A DNA stretch of 64,000 nt. Source: Yersinia massiliensis. GTDB lineage: Bacteria; Pseudomonadota; Gammaproteobacteria; Enterobacterales; Enterobacteriaceae. Position 1 is the stretch's first letter. Each line of letters starts with the position of its first letter. Made by a program: the position numbers and the translations under genes. Of this stretch, positions 16,703 through 24,432 are shown piece by piece. The stretch lies in the NCBI RefSeq assembly GCF_003048255.1, contig NZ_CP028487.1, forward strand, positions 4,340,001 to 4,404,000, written 5' to 3'. The notes beneath the pieces are model-generated. The model was not told the origin of the DNA. It did not search any database and saw only the letters and a list, made by a program, of their open reading frames with translations.

Positions 16703-18225
16703 CAGTAACCCTCCAGCATACGGGCCGACTGGCGACGACGGCGTGAGCTTGCTTTCACCGGCCCTTTGTTAATTTCACGGCTGGCAAAGTACGCCAGCGC
16801 CAGCGAGATAGCCGAATCCCCGTGGCGTTTGCCACTGTCTGACTTGGCTTTTGACCGCTGTTCCGGTACGCGGGGAACGCCATTAACCACCTGAACCGCC
16901 CGCAGGTCATCCAGCGTGTCTTCATCCTTCGGCAAATCAATCAGGTTGCCATCCTCCAGCGCCGCCTTAACCGGTGGCATATGCTCGCGGTACCAGCTCT
17001 CGGTGGGCATGACCTGTTTCACGCGGCTGGAGCCGTAGCGCTGCATGGCGTATTCCGCCAGATATGAGCCGTTACCACGGGCATCAAGTGCCGCGCCCAT
17101 CAGGTTTGGCAGACCATCCATCAGGTACCAGGTGATTTGCTCCTGCTGCTTGAACGGCACATTACGCAGCTCCATCACGAACGGGACGCGGCGTACCAGG
17201 TTCTTCTGCTGCAATAAGGGGTAATCAACCGACAGGTCACCGCTGCGGCCAAAGTCACGCCCTAAAAACGAGCGGGCATCAGCGGGGAGCGCCTCCAGCA
17301 GCGGTTTCAGATTCTCATCCAGCCAGTCTTGCGTTTCACTGAAGCGCTCAGCATCGGGCTTCAGCTCGTACCCCTCCGAGCAGGTAAGACGCAACACCGG
17401 CGTATCAGGTGACATACGGGACTCAATCAGGGCGCGGGACAACCATGCGCCACCACCGTTGGCGGGGATACAGTCAAGCTCTTCGGATGCACCAGTGCCG
17501 TAGAATTTGTACACCGATGCCATCCACGCCTGCTCTGATGCCTCCGACCATTCTTTCCCGGTACGCAGGCAGACACGGTGGAACAATCCCTCCGCCACAG
17601 CTTCTTTGAAAGTAACACGATGAACACTACCACCCAGACGTCCGGCACGGATGTCGGTGATCGTGGTATTAAACTCATTATCATCGCTATCGTGGGTGGA
17701 GATAACCCGCACCTTACCGCCCCAGATCAGCATCGCCATCGCCGCTTTCAGCAGCTCTTTCAGTTGCTCGTGAAACGCTGCTTCGTCGATAACAATAACG
17801 CCCTGACGACCACGCAGGTTGGATGGACGGCTGGAGAGCGCGACAACACGGAAGCCGGAGTCGGGAAACTTGATGGTGTAAGTCTTGATATGTTTGTCGT
17901 CTTCATCCTCTTCCCAGAAACCTTCTTCAATCTCGCTGGCGGCATAGTTGAAGGCCCGCGCCCACATGGCGCAGGCCTGGATATACTCGACGGTCATGTC
18001 CTGGTTATAGGCGATGTAATAGACGTTCATACCACCGGCTGGTGCTGAAGAGGCCGCGGTCAGCACGTTATCGGACGCCTCCGCCCAGGTGATACCGGTG
18101 CGGCGGCTTTTCTCCATCACCTTGAATGGCGATGTATCAGCAACCCAGCGCTGCTGATAAGGCAACAGAACGGGAGGTGCATCATAACCGGAGGTATCGG
18201 GTAGTACCGGTGCAAACTGACTCAT
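16702..18225 (-). CDS. Terminase large subunit (Mu gp28-like)
   Basis: 507 residues. A Walker A-like EKSRRTGITWAEA lies at about 38-50, Walker B VIVIDEAAFH at about 143-152, STHDSDDNEFNT as the coupling motif, and FLGRDFGRSGDLS as the first acidic site of the C-terminal nuclease. These match the Mu gp28 terminase, which packages by headful from integrated copies. It overlaps the small-subunit gene by 4 bases. Confidence 0.93.
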   Translation of the reverse strand: MSQFAPVLPDTSGYDAPPVLLPYQQRWVADTSPFKVMEKSRRTGITWAEASDNVLTAASSAPAGGMNVYYIAYNQDMTVEYIQACAMWARAFNYAASEIEEGFWEEDEDDKHIKTYTIKFPDSGFRVVALSSRPSNLRGRQGVIVIDEAAFHEQLKELLKAAMAMLIWGGKVRVISTHDSDDNEFNTTITDIRAGRLGGSVHRVTFKEAVAEGLFHRVCLRTGKEWSEASEQAWMASVYKFYGTGASEELDCIPANGGGAWLSRALIESRMSPDTPVLRLTCSEGYELKPDAERFSETQDWLDENLKPLLEALPADARSFLGRDFGRSGDLSVDYPLLQQKNLVRRVPFVMELRNVPFKQQEQITWYLMDGLPNLMGAALDARGNGSYLAEYAMQRYGSSRVKQVMPTESWYREHMPPVKAALEDGNLIDLPKDEDTLDDLRAVQVVNGVPRVPEQRSKAKSDSGKRHGDSAISLALAYFASREINKGPVKASSRRRRQSARMLEGY

Positions 18226-18770
18226 GTGGCAATCCCCAGAATTTCACGTCGCAGCGCCTGTACGGCATCGGCTGACAGACCACCTTTGCGGGCAATCTTC
18301 TCGGCGTTGCTGGCCACCTGTCGGGCGCGGTCACGGACTTCGCTCTGAAACTTCTTCAGATTGACGGAAGCGCGGGACAACGTAGCCACGTTCTTTGCCA
18401 CCTTCGACAACAGTGCCACGCGCTCTTTGGGGTCGACTTCGCCTTCTTCCGCTTCCTGCAACTGGACGATGCTCTCGAACAGCTCGGTCTGGATCAAGGC
18501 AATGACGGCTTCCGAACGCGCATCCTGATCGTCAGCCGCCCCCTCGGTCAGCATACGGGCCGCTTCGGTAGCTGCACGGATAGCACCATAGCGGCGCTCA
18601 ATTTTTTGACCATAGCGATGGATTGCCGATTTGCTGATGACGTAACCCTGCTCACGCAGCAAAGACTCCAGCTCGGAATAGCCGCTGAAGCCTGATTCAT
18701 TCAGCGCCCGCTCAAGCCATCGCCGCACGTTTTCCGGCAGTTTATCTATGGTGCTGCGTCTGGCCATCAT
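18222..18770 (-). CDS. Terminase small-subunit-like protein (Mu gp27, DUF3486)
   Basis: 182 residues: RRSTIDKLPENVRRWLERALNESGFSGY is the DUF3486 start motif with a helix-turn-helix-like region, followed by a helical C-terminus. In Mu-like phages this gene directly precedes the large terminase and is taken as the DNA-recognition subunit. Two Met codons lie in tandem after GGAG; the second has better spacing. Confidence 0.86.
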   Translation of the reverse strand: MMARRSTIDKLPENVRRWLERALNESGFSGYSELESLLREQGYVISKSAIHRYGQKIERRYGAIRAATEAARMLTEGAADDQDARSEAVIALIQTELFESIVQLQEAEEGEVDPKERVALLSKVAKNVATLSRASVNLKKFQSEVRDRARQVASNAEKIARKGGLSADAVQALRREILGIAT

Positions 18771-19078
18771 TCACTCCAGTACTTTTCCGGGCGGGCAATG
18801 CCGGGGCCGCATTCAACGGTATATTCCACCAGGTCAACCCCGAGGCGGGTCAGATCGGCAAACCAGTCGCCGGAAGGCTTCTTCTCCAGATCAACCATCT
18901 TACGGTCAGTCAGATAATCCAGCTCCCGACGCAGTTCAAGATGGGTAGTGTCTGGGTAGATGGCGCGGGATACATCCAGCAGCAGTGTCTCGCTGGCGGT
19001 GTACGGACGGGTTTTGTTCAGAGCGACCAGCAGACTCCAGCGCAGGGATTCCCGGCGCACGCGGGTGATATCAACCAT
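18767..19078 (-). CDS. Mu gp26-like small protein, winged-helix type
   Basis: 103 residues from the ATG at 19078 (MVDITRVRRESLRWSLLVALN), with AGGAGG upstream. It is a compact helical protein with TRPYTASETLLLDVSRAIYPD and LELRRELDYLTDRKMVDLE, resembling a winged helix. It occupies the position of Mu gp26 between the DUF2730 protein and the small terminase. Function unknown. Confidence 0.72.
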   Translation of the reverse strand: MVDITRVRRESLRWSLLVALNKTRPYTASETLLLDVSRAIYPDTTHLELRRELDYLTDRKMVDLEKKPSGDWFADLTRLGVDLVEYTVECGPGIARPEKYWSE

Positions 19079-19403
19079 TGTGACCTCCTGTATGACGGTA
19101 CTGTTGTACCACTTCCAGTTTGTTGTAGAGTGCGTCCAGCTTGGCCTCGATGACCGTCTGGCCCCGGATGTAATCCTCACGACGAACGTAGTTCAGGGGC
19201 AGTTCAGCCCGGAAGCGCATAAATTCTTTTTCCAACTCGCCCCAGTTGGAGGCAGATTGCTGCAATGACTGCTCAAGCGAGGCGAATCGTGCCGCCTGAC
19301 GATCCTCTGCCTTGCTGAACAGCCACTTTGCGATACCACCGACAAAGCTCATGAAGGTGATGAGGAACCCCACCACCGTCCAGAATTCAACCTGCAACGT
19401 CAT
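19071..19403 (-). CDS. DUF2730 membrane-anchored protein (Mu gp25-like)
   Basis: 110 residues from the ATG at 19403 (MTLQVEFWTVVGFLITFMSFVGG). One N-terminal membrane helix (about 7-28) is followed by a coiled-coil-like region. This matches DUF2730, found between lysis and packaging genes in Mu-like phages. It overlaps Rz by 4 bases and gp26 by 8. Function unknown. Confidence 0.75.
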   Translation of the reverse strand: MTLQVEFWTVVGFLITFMSFVGGIAKWLFSKAEDRQAARFASLEQSLQQSASNWGELEKEFMRFRAELPLNYVRREDYIRGQTVIEAKLDALYNKLEVVQQYRHTGGHNG

Positions 19404-20053
19404 TTCTGTAATCCTTCTCGTTCGTCCAGCAGCCCGTTTATCTGATTGCGCCAGACGCGGCACTGCTTCGCGTTGTCGATGATGTTGACGAGGACGTCAC
19501 GCTGGGAGACGCCAGAGTCGCGTAGCCAGGTGTCAGCGGTTTCAGGAGGCCGGGGCGCTGTGCTAGCACCGGGGATAGCGGCGGTAGCGCTGCCTGCATG
19601 ACCGGTGTCGACGGATGCGTCGGTATATCCGAGCGCTGTGTTGTACTGACGCACGAAACCGCGAGTAAACACGCACTCAATGGGATGACTCTTGCCTTTT
19701 TCATCAATCCAGCGCTGTGTGACATCATCAATTTTCTCTTTAAGTTGTTGGTTCTGGTTTTCAAGCTGCGCCACCTGCTCAAGGTAATCAGCCTCTGCCT
19801 GATGACCTGCGGCAACCTGTTCCTGATAGCGTTTAGCCCAGACTCGGAGTGCTGCGTTCTCAAGCGCTGTCTGTTCCGCTTTGTACTTATCGAATGTTGA
19901 CTGCAGCGTGCTGATCGCCGCATCCCCGTCACGTTTTGCGTCATTGTGACCACCGCGATAACCCCAGTGGTACAAGCCATACAGCCCCCCCACTAAGACA
20001 AATGCGAGCAACATGCCGCGCCACGGCAATTTTTTTATCAGGCTAGTCCACAC
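19400..20053 (-). CDS. Inner-membrane spanin, Rz-like
   Basis: 217 residues from a GTG at 20053 (reads M-W-T-S-L-I-K-K-L-P-W), chosen because GGGGAGG lies 8 bases upstream; the next ATG is 12 codons further. A membrane helix at about 12-31 is followed by a long coiled coil (STFDKYKAEQTALENAALRVW and QLENQNQQLKEKIDDV), the i-spanin layout. It overlaps the end of the transglycosylase gene. A lipoprotein gene lies within it in another frame, the standard Rz/Rz1 embedding. It spans the periplasm and fuses inner and outer membranes at lysis. Confidence 0.82.
   Translation of the reverse strand: MWTSLIKKLPWRGMLLAFVLVGGLYGLYHWGYRGGHNDAKRDGDAAISTLQSTFDKYKAEQTALENAALRVWAKRYQEQVAAGHQAEADYLEQVAQLENQNQQLKEKIDDVTQRWIDEKGKSHPIECVFTRGFVRQYNTALGYTDASVDTGHAGSATAAIPGASTAPRPPETADTWLRDSGVSQRDVLVNIIDNAKQCRVWRNQINGLLDEREGLQK
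19438..19704 (-). CDS. Outer-membrane lipoprotein spanin, Rz1-like, embedded in Rz
   Basis: 88 residues from the ATG at 19704, entirely within the Rz gene in a different frame. It starts MKKARVIPLSACLLAVSC: a basic start, hydrophobic stretch and lipobox-like L-A-V-S-C at Cys18 (L-S-A-C at Cys12 is an alternative). The mature part is Pro-rich (PTHPSTP, ALPPLSPVLAQRPG), as in Rz1 proteins. The last 30 residues are Ser/Thr-rich and may be incidental to the overlap. The ribosome site is weak, as often in embedded Rz1 genes. Confidence 0.75.
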   Translation of the reverse strand: MKKARVIPLSACLLAVSCVSTTQRSDIPTHPSTPVMQAALPPLSPVLAQRPGLLKPLTPGYATLASPSVTSSSTSSTTRSSAASGAIR

Positions 20054-20765
20054 AGCTGCTGCCTCCCCAGATGAGATAGCGCGGGGCCAGTTCGTGCAGG
20101 ATGCGCTGCGGGTAGTGACGGTTCTCCCGCCAGTTGGCAGCACTTCGCCCGGCATTCACCGTGGCAACATGTTCAAACCAGCGGGCACCGTCCAACCCCT
20201 TCTGCACGGCCAGACGCTTATCACGCTGCACCCAGCCCAGCCCGCCGTTATAGCCCGACAACGTCATGGCCATCCGCTCACAGTCATCGGCAGCGCTGAT
20301 GCGTTGCCACAACCAGCGGTCATAGCTGACCAACGCCCGGATAGCCCATGCCGGATTAAACGGCTCCCGGCTGTTCAGCCCCGGTACCAGCTGGCTAATC
20401 CAGTCTGCGGTAGCAGGCATAAACTGTGCCATTCCCTGAGCGCCTACTGGCGATATAGCATAGGGTCGCCATCCGCTCTCCTGATGCAGCTGCGCGGCAA
20501 AATCGGCTACCGGCGCTGACATCCCCCATTCGAGGCGCGCATTACGGATCACATCGGCACGGTACTGCAGGGCCGCCTGCGGAGGCTGCGCGGCTCTGGC
20601 TTGGCTGAAGAAACCACCGCACCAGAGCAGCCCAGCCATCACCAGATGGCCTGCGAGCTGCCACCAGAAGCTGTATTTATCGATGCGTGGTTCGCCATGC
20701 TTAATCGCGGTTACGCCCAGACCGAAGGCCAGCAGAATGATGAGTGTGATTTGAGGCCAGTTCAT
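20043..20765 (-). CDS. Membrane-anchored lytic transglycosylase endolysin
   Basis: 240 residues. Two N-terminal membrane helices (about 3-21 and 37-54) precede an SLT-type transglycosylase domain. Its catalytic Glu is E96 in QLHQESGWRPYAISPVGAQG, followed by MAQFMPATA and SGYNGG. It cleaves peptidoglycan glycan strands. The membrane anchor suggests a signal-anchor or tethered lysin rather than a freely diffusing cytoplasmic enzyme. It sits between the holin and spanins, completing the lysis cassette. Confidence 0.88.
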   Translation of the reverse strand: MNWPQITLIILLAFGLGVTAIKHGEPRIDKYSFWWQLAGHLVMAGLLWCGGFFSQARAAQPPQAALQYRADVIRNARLEWGMSAPVADFAAQLHQESGWRPYAISPVGAQGMAQFMPATADWISQLVPGLNSREPFNPAWAIRALVSYDRWLWQRISAADDCERMAMTLSGYNGGLGWVQRDKRLAVQKGLDGARWFEHVATVNAGRSAANWRENRHYPQRILHELAPRYLIWGGSSCVD

Positions 20766-20767
20766 CG

Positions 20768-21118
20768 TTACAGTCCCGTGGCCACAGCCAGACAGACGGC
20801 TGCAACTATCAGAGCACGGCGGATCAGCGCGGCAGAAAAGACCAAGTGGAGGCCGGTCTGTACTGGGTAGCGGCCATCAGCCATCAGCTTAACGTCATGC
20901 CTGAGATACTGTCCGGGGCGGGCTTTGGGGAAGAGCGAACGGTCGAGCCAGTAGCCGAGTACCGCAGCGAGCGTGATGAGTGACAGTTTGTAGATAACGA
21001 CCGGCAACTGCTGCGGCGATACAAGACCGATGGTGCCGAGCAGCAGCACCGCGGTCAGTAGCCACCCACTCAGGCGTGGTTTTTTAACAGAGGGAATAAT
21101 ATTTTTCAGGTTTTTCAT
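20768..21118 (-). CDS. Putative holin
   Basis: 116 residues with three likely membrane helices (about 16-34, 40-56, 95-115) and charged connecting loop (FPKARPGQYLRHDVKLMADGR). It is the first gene of the late operon, with AAGGAG before its ATG, directly upstream of the transglycosylase. The holin call rests on topology and position; the sequence is also like small annotated holin-type proteins of Mu-like prophages. Confidence 0.7.
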   Translation of the reverse strand: MKNLKNIIPSVKKPRLSGWLLTAVLLLGTIGLVSPQQLPVVIYKLSLITLAAVLGYWLDRSLFPKARPGQYLRHDVKLMADGRYPVQTGLHLVFSAALIRRALIVAAVCLAVATGL

Positions 21119-21132
21119 GGTGCGTCTCCTTG

Positions 21133-21180
21133 TTGTGTGGGAGACAGCATCACAAATGCCAGGGGTAATGGATTTTAAAC
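21133..21180 (-). promoter_or_regulatory. Putative late (lysis) promoter region
   Basis: The gap before the holin gene contains, on the minus strand, GTTTAAAATCC, ATTACCCC and then TGATGCTGTCTCCCACACAACA. The last part recurs before the protease gene and partly before the tail chaperone gene. Mu has its lys promoter, activated by the Mor/C family, at the same place. No good -35 box is visible, consistent with activator dependence. Confidence 0.45.
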
Positions 21181-21218
21181 AGCGTTAATAGTGAAGCGAT
21201 GGGACAAAACAGCATGAT

Positions 21219-21322
21219 GGCCTTGAAAGAACGACCAGCCCGGTGCGCTAACACCGGACTGGTCATCAACCCACAGACATCAGCTGTGAGCCAACCAAGG
21301 TTCAGTCAGTCTCGCGAGACCA
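21219..21322 (+). ncRNA. Folded leader upstream of dam, C4-antisense-like (candidate)
   Basis: The sequence folds as a three-way junction. CCTTG (21221-21225) pairs with CAAGG (21296-21300) and encloses two hairpins. One is 12 of 13 pairs between 21233-21245 (GACCAGCCCGGTG) and 21252-21264 (CACCGGACTGGTC); the other pairs CACAG/CTGTG (21272-21288). A perfect palindrome GTCTCGCGAGAC (21309-21320) follows. Phage C4 antisense RNAs, which sit upstream of antirepressor or accessory genes, have this general look. No covariance test was possible, so the family name is a suggestion and the structure is the observation. Confidence 0.42.
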
Positions 21323-21364
21323 GACTAGCCTGCCATATTTTCACTGATTGCAAAAGGCTTACGG

Positions 21365-22138
21365 ATGATGAAACAACAATCTTTACCCATCGTTCCATGG
21401 ATCGGCGGTAAACGCCGTCTGGCTAAACATATTTTGCCACTGTTTCCAACCCACACCTGCTATGTAGAGCCGTTCAGCGGCGCAGCTGCTTTGTATTTTC
21501 TCAAGACCCCCAGCAAGACCGAGGTCATTAACGATATCAACGGGGAACTGGTGAACTTATACAGGGTAGTAAAACACCATCTGGAAGAGTTTGTCCGGCA
21601 GTTCAAATGGGCGCTGGTGAGTCGCCAGATCTATAAATGGTTGCAGGACACGCCGGAAGAGACACTAACCGACATCCAGCGTGCCGCCCGGTTCTACTAC
21701 CTTCAAAAGCAGGCATTTGGCGGCAAAGTCGCCGAGCACACCTTCGGCATCTCCACTACCAGTGCACCGCGCTTTAACCTGCTGCGCATCGAGGAAGAAT
21801 TGTCGATGGCGCACCTGCGTCTATCTAGAACGCTGATTGAGCATCTGGACTGGCACAAGTGTATTGAGCGCTATGACCGTCCCCATACACTGTTTTACTG
21901 CGACCCTCCATACTGGGGAACGGAAGGCTACGGCGTGGAGTTTGGGCTGGAAAACTATGACCACATGGCGGAGCTGGCACATAGCATCAAAGGAAAGATG
22001 ATTATTTCGGTGAACGATATCCCGGAAATGCGGCGTGCATTCAACGGTCTAAATTTTCAGACGGTGGATATTAGCTATAACCTGAAAGTCACTGGGAAAG
22101 CGGCGTCTCGGAAAGAATTAGTGATTTGTAATTTCTAA
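21365..22138 (+). CDS. DNA adenine methylase (Dam/D12 class)
   Basis: 257 residues. The SAM-binding PWIGGKRRLAKHILPLFP (11-28) and VEPFSGAAALYF, and the catalytic DPPY at 180-183, define a class alpha N6-adenine methyltransferase of the D12/Dam family. It points away from the late operon and is separately transcribed. Mu has the Mom modification gene at its far end; here an adenine methylase in the control region may protect phage DNA from restriction or alter host Dam-type regulation. The recognition site cannot be read from sequence. A strong hairpin closes the gene. Confidence 0.9.
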   Translation: MMKQQSLPIVPWIGGKRRLAKHILPLFPTHTCYVEPFSGAAALYFLKTPSKTEVINDINGELVNLYRVVKHHLEEFVRQFKWALVSRQIYKWLQDTPEETLTDIQRAARFYYLQKQAFGGKVAEHTFGISTTSAPRFNLLRIEEELSMAHLRLSRTLIEHLDWHKCIERYDRPHTLFYCDPPYWGTEGYGVEFGLENYDHMAELAHSIKGKMIISVNDIPEMRRAFNGLNFQTVDISYNLKVTGKAASRKELVICNF

Positions 22139-22163
22139 AACTGTCTACTTGTCATTATTTGAC

Positions 22164-22191
22164 TTGAGGGGCATTGTGGCCTGCCCCTCAA
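22164..22191. terminator. Hairpin between dam and the convergent membrane-protein gene
   Basis: A perfect 10-bp inverted repeat TTGAGGGGCA/TGCCCCTCAA with an 8-base loop lies exactly between two convergent stop codons. T-runs are weak on both sides, but position and stem strength favour a bidirectional terminator. Confidence 0.6.
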
Positions 22192-22194
22192 AAG

Positions 22195-22944
22195 TTAAAT
22201 TGGCTCAGCAGTGAACCAATTACCAATAGTATCACTACTCATAAAACTGAATTTTATGCCATTGAATATTGTTGAAACTGCCGATTCCCCTTCTGAAACT
22301 TTCTTATCCAATTCAACCAACTTCATCATTAGTTTAGCTGGCTCTCCAGTTTTCATTGTGTTTTCACCCAATGCTGCAGAGTATGCCGATACAACAATGG
22401 CCATAACATCTATACCAGACTTAGTGGTACCATCACCGCTGGTGATTAGGGTGATGCCAGACAGTTTTTGACTTACCTTATCGACAGTTCCCACGATGGC
22501 TAAATGATCATTGAATGTATAATTGAAAGTATCATTGACTTCACCACTTTTAACATGAACTCTTAGTCTAAATAAGCTTCCGGTCTCTTTAAGATTAGCA
22601 TTCATTCGTTTGGCGAAGACTTCAGGTGTTATTTCTAAGGTCTTTTTAGGCTCAATATCTACTGGTTCATTTACAACTTTGGGGGCTAATTCAACAGATC
22701 CTTCCTTAGGTTGTGCATGAGTTTGGGCTGTACTTGTGTCAATCGCTGCTGTTTTGGGATTATCGTTATCTTGGGTTGGAATCAGTAAAATTAAGAAAAA
22801 CAGCGCAACTACTGCACCAACAATAGTTCCGCTGGTTTTGCTCAACCATACCTTATGACCTTTTCGGATAAAATGCCGTGACAAGAGTTTACCCACGATG
22901 ACCCAGATGGCTACCGCTGCAATTAAAGCTAAAAATTCGTTCAT
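22195..22944 (-). CDS. Membrane protein of unknown function (accessory)
   Basis: 249 residues from the ATG at 22944 (MNEFLALIAAVAIWVIVGKLL), preceded by GGAG; an in-frame ATG at 22959 has no such site. Two membrane helices (about 4-20 and 41-60) bracket a basic loop (RHFIRKGHKVWLSK). A flexible Thr/Ala/Pro linker and a roughly 140-residue soluble domain with a beta-rich centre follow (FRLRVHVKSGEVNDTFNYTF, AIVGTVDKVSQKLSGITLITSG). Not recognised. It is A/T-rich relative to the structural genes and sits between dam and the repressor operon, so it is probably a lysogenic accessory gene. Confidence 0.62.
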   Translation of the reverse strand: MNEFLALIAAVAIWVIVGKLLSRHFIRKGHKVWLSKTSGTIVGAVVALFFLILLIPTQDNDNPKTAAIDTSTAQTHAQPKEGSVELAPKVVNEPVDIEPKKTLEITPEVFAKRMNANLKETGSLFRLRVHVKSGEVNDTFNYTFNDHLAIVGTVDKVSQKLSGITLITSGDGTTKSGIDVMAIVVSAYSAALGENTMKTGEPAKLMMKLVELDKKVSEGESAVSTIFNGIKFSFMSSDTIGNWFTAEPI

Positions 22945-23029
22945 TATGACTCCATTCATTGTTATTCGTTATATATAAAATCTCTAACTATTTAGAACTA
23001 ATATTCTAATTCTCGCTTCAATTTTTTTG

Positions 23030-24013
23030 CTATTTCAAACGATATCTAGGTGCTTTGCCCTGACTTTCTGAACTATCAATCAGAAGTTTTAGACATGATG
23101 TATTGAGTACCTTGGCGTAATCCCCATCTGGGGATATGTTGATATAGCATTTATTTTGGTCAAGATTGTACTTGGCTCGAACTGGTGCGTCATCAGCGAT
23201 GGGTAAGACAATTGTGCGCCAACCAGATTTCTGCCTGTAACTTGAAACTGAGAGGAAATCTGCTTTGTACTTGTTTAGTCCAGGAAATATACTGCGCAAA
23301 GCGGGAATTGAAGCATTTATTATATTGTCATTTGTCTCGACAATAAAAATATTTTCTTCGCTCGTTCTGGTCTCTTTTGCTGAAGCCCATCTGTCAGAAT
23401 AACTCACGAACCCAACCAGAGCTGCGGCAACGATGATAACTCCGCCCCCTAAGATAACGAGCGGTTTTCTTTTTGTTAGAACCGTCGTTTTTGCTGGCTG
23501 CGGCACAGTATCCTTTGGCAACGGCAACACTTCACAGTCGTCACAAACATCCAGTAACTCATCAAAATAACCAAATATTTCCTGAAGCTGTTCTTTACTC
23601 ATTCCCTTGAGATGAGTTGTACCGAAATGCTTCAGGCAATATCTGTCTCTATCTTTACGGTAAGCGGGATCAGTAATGCTTATTACTTTGGCAACCAGAA
23701 TATTACAGTCTTTGAGGTACTTTATACGCTGAGCATACCCCTGAAGGATCTCAACTGCGCCATGATAATCAGCGGCCGTCATCTCGTTGACGGTAGTGGT
23801 GTTAAGTCTGGTATGGAGCAGCAACCACATTTCTCGCTTGCTTTCACCAGCGTCCACTAACTCATCCATCAACCTGTGCAAATCGCGCTTCTGTAGCAGC
23901 GAAATTGGCTGCTGGGTAGCAGTTGAAACTTCACCAGAGTAGTTATTAATGGTTACGTCACCGCTGACAACGTTACCTACATCTCCGTTAACTGTTTGTT
24001 TTGGTTCGCTCAT
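23030..24013 (-). CDS. Single-pass membrane partner of the repressor
   Basis: 327 residues. Residues 5-25 (KQTVNGDVGNVVSGDVTINN) share a short motif with the repressor C-terminus. Residues 36-100 (LLQKRDLHRLMDELVDAGESK, TRLNTTTVNEMTAADYHGAVEIL) resemble the helical module at the end of phage antirepressor/ORF6C-type proteins (tentative). KRK precedes one membrane helix (185-204), predicting the N-terminus inside and residues 210-327 in the periplasm, with two Cys (289, 307) able to form a disulfide. The ATG overlaps the repressor stop (ATGA), so the two are co-translated. Function unknown; a signal receiver acting on the repressor is a reasonable hypothesis. A/T-rich. Confidence 0.68.
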   Translation of the reverse strand: MSEPKQTVNGDVGNVVSGDVTINNYSGEVSTATQQPISLLQKRDLHRLMDELVDAGESKREMWLLLHTRLNTTTVNEMTAADYHGAVEILQGYAQRIKYLKDCNILVAKVISITDPAYRKDRDRYCLKHFGTTHLKGMSKEQLQEIFGYFDELLDVCDDCEVLPLPKDTVPQPAKTTVLTKRKPLVILGGGVIIVAAALVGFVSYSDRWASAKETRTSEENIFIVETNDNIINASIPALRSIFPGLNKYKADFLSVSSYRQKSGWRTIVLPIADDAPVRAKYNLDQNKCYINISPDGDYAKVLNTSCLKLLIDSSESQGKAPRYRLK

Positions 24014-24432
24014 TTTCTCTTCGTGTTTTTATTCATTACTGTCCCAGCTCCCATCGTCACATTACCTTTAATAACGTTCCCGAGAACATCTCCGTGGATT
24101 ACCTGTTCTGCTCGTTCTTTGGAAGAACCCGTCGTTAATGCTGATAACACCGACCCTTTGACCTGAAGAGGTGCCTCCCGGTAACGCTGCAGTAACTCCA
24201 TTTCATCTCTGGAAAGGGTTGTTCCTGATGACTCCCCCGTCAGAATGTATTGAATGTTAGCCCCTGCAGTAGCTAATGCAGCGAGAACCTCCATTCCTGG
24301 TGACATAAGACCAGACTCATATCGACTCCACGTCTCGCGCTTAACTCCCGCGAGCAATGCTGCTGTGGCCTGAGTCAGCTTTAGTTTTTTTCGCTCTTCT
24401 TTGAGACGCTCAAATATTGACTTATTAGTCAC
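24010..24432 (-). CDS. XRE-family lysogeny repressor with C-terminal GDV/GNV motif
   Basis: 140 residues from a GTG at 24432 (M-T-N-K-S-I-F-E-R-L), chosen because AAGGTGG lies just upstream; a frame extension to 24507 would cover the operator region. The helix-turn-helix covers about 6-60 (LTQATAALLAGVKRETWSRYES). It has no peptidase-type cleavage domain. The C-terminus (109-127, EQVIHGDVLGNVIKGNVTM) repeats the motif of the next protein. It is divergent from the early operon across an 85-base operator region, the position of a Mu c-type repressor, and should silence transposition genes. Confidence 0.83.
   Translation of the reverse strand: MTNKSIFERLKEERKKLKLTQATAALLAGVKRETWSRYESGLMSPGMEVLAALATAGANIQYILTGESSGTTLSRDEMELLQRYREAPLQVKGSVLSALTTGSSKERAEQVIHGDVLGNVIKGNVTMGAGTVMNKNTKRK

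Noticed and set aside
21309..21320. GTCTCGCGAGAC palindrome as a restriction or attachment site
   Set aside because: A single 12-bp palindrome is not evidence for integration; the phage integrates by transposition and the ends are elsewhere.
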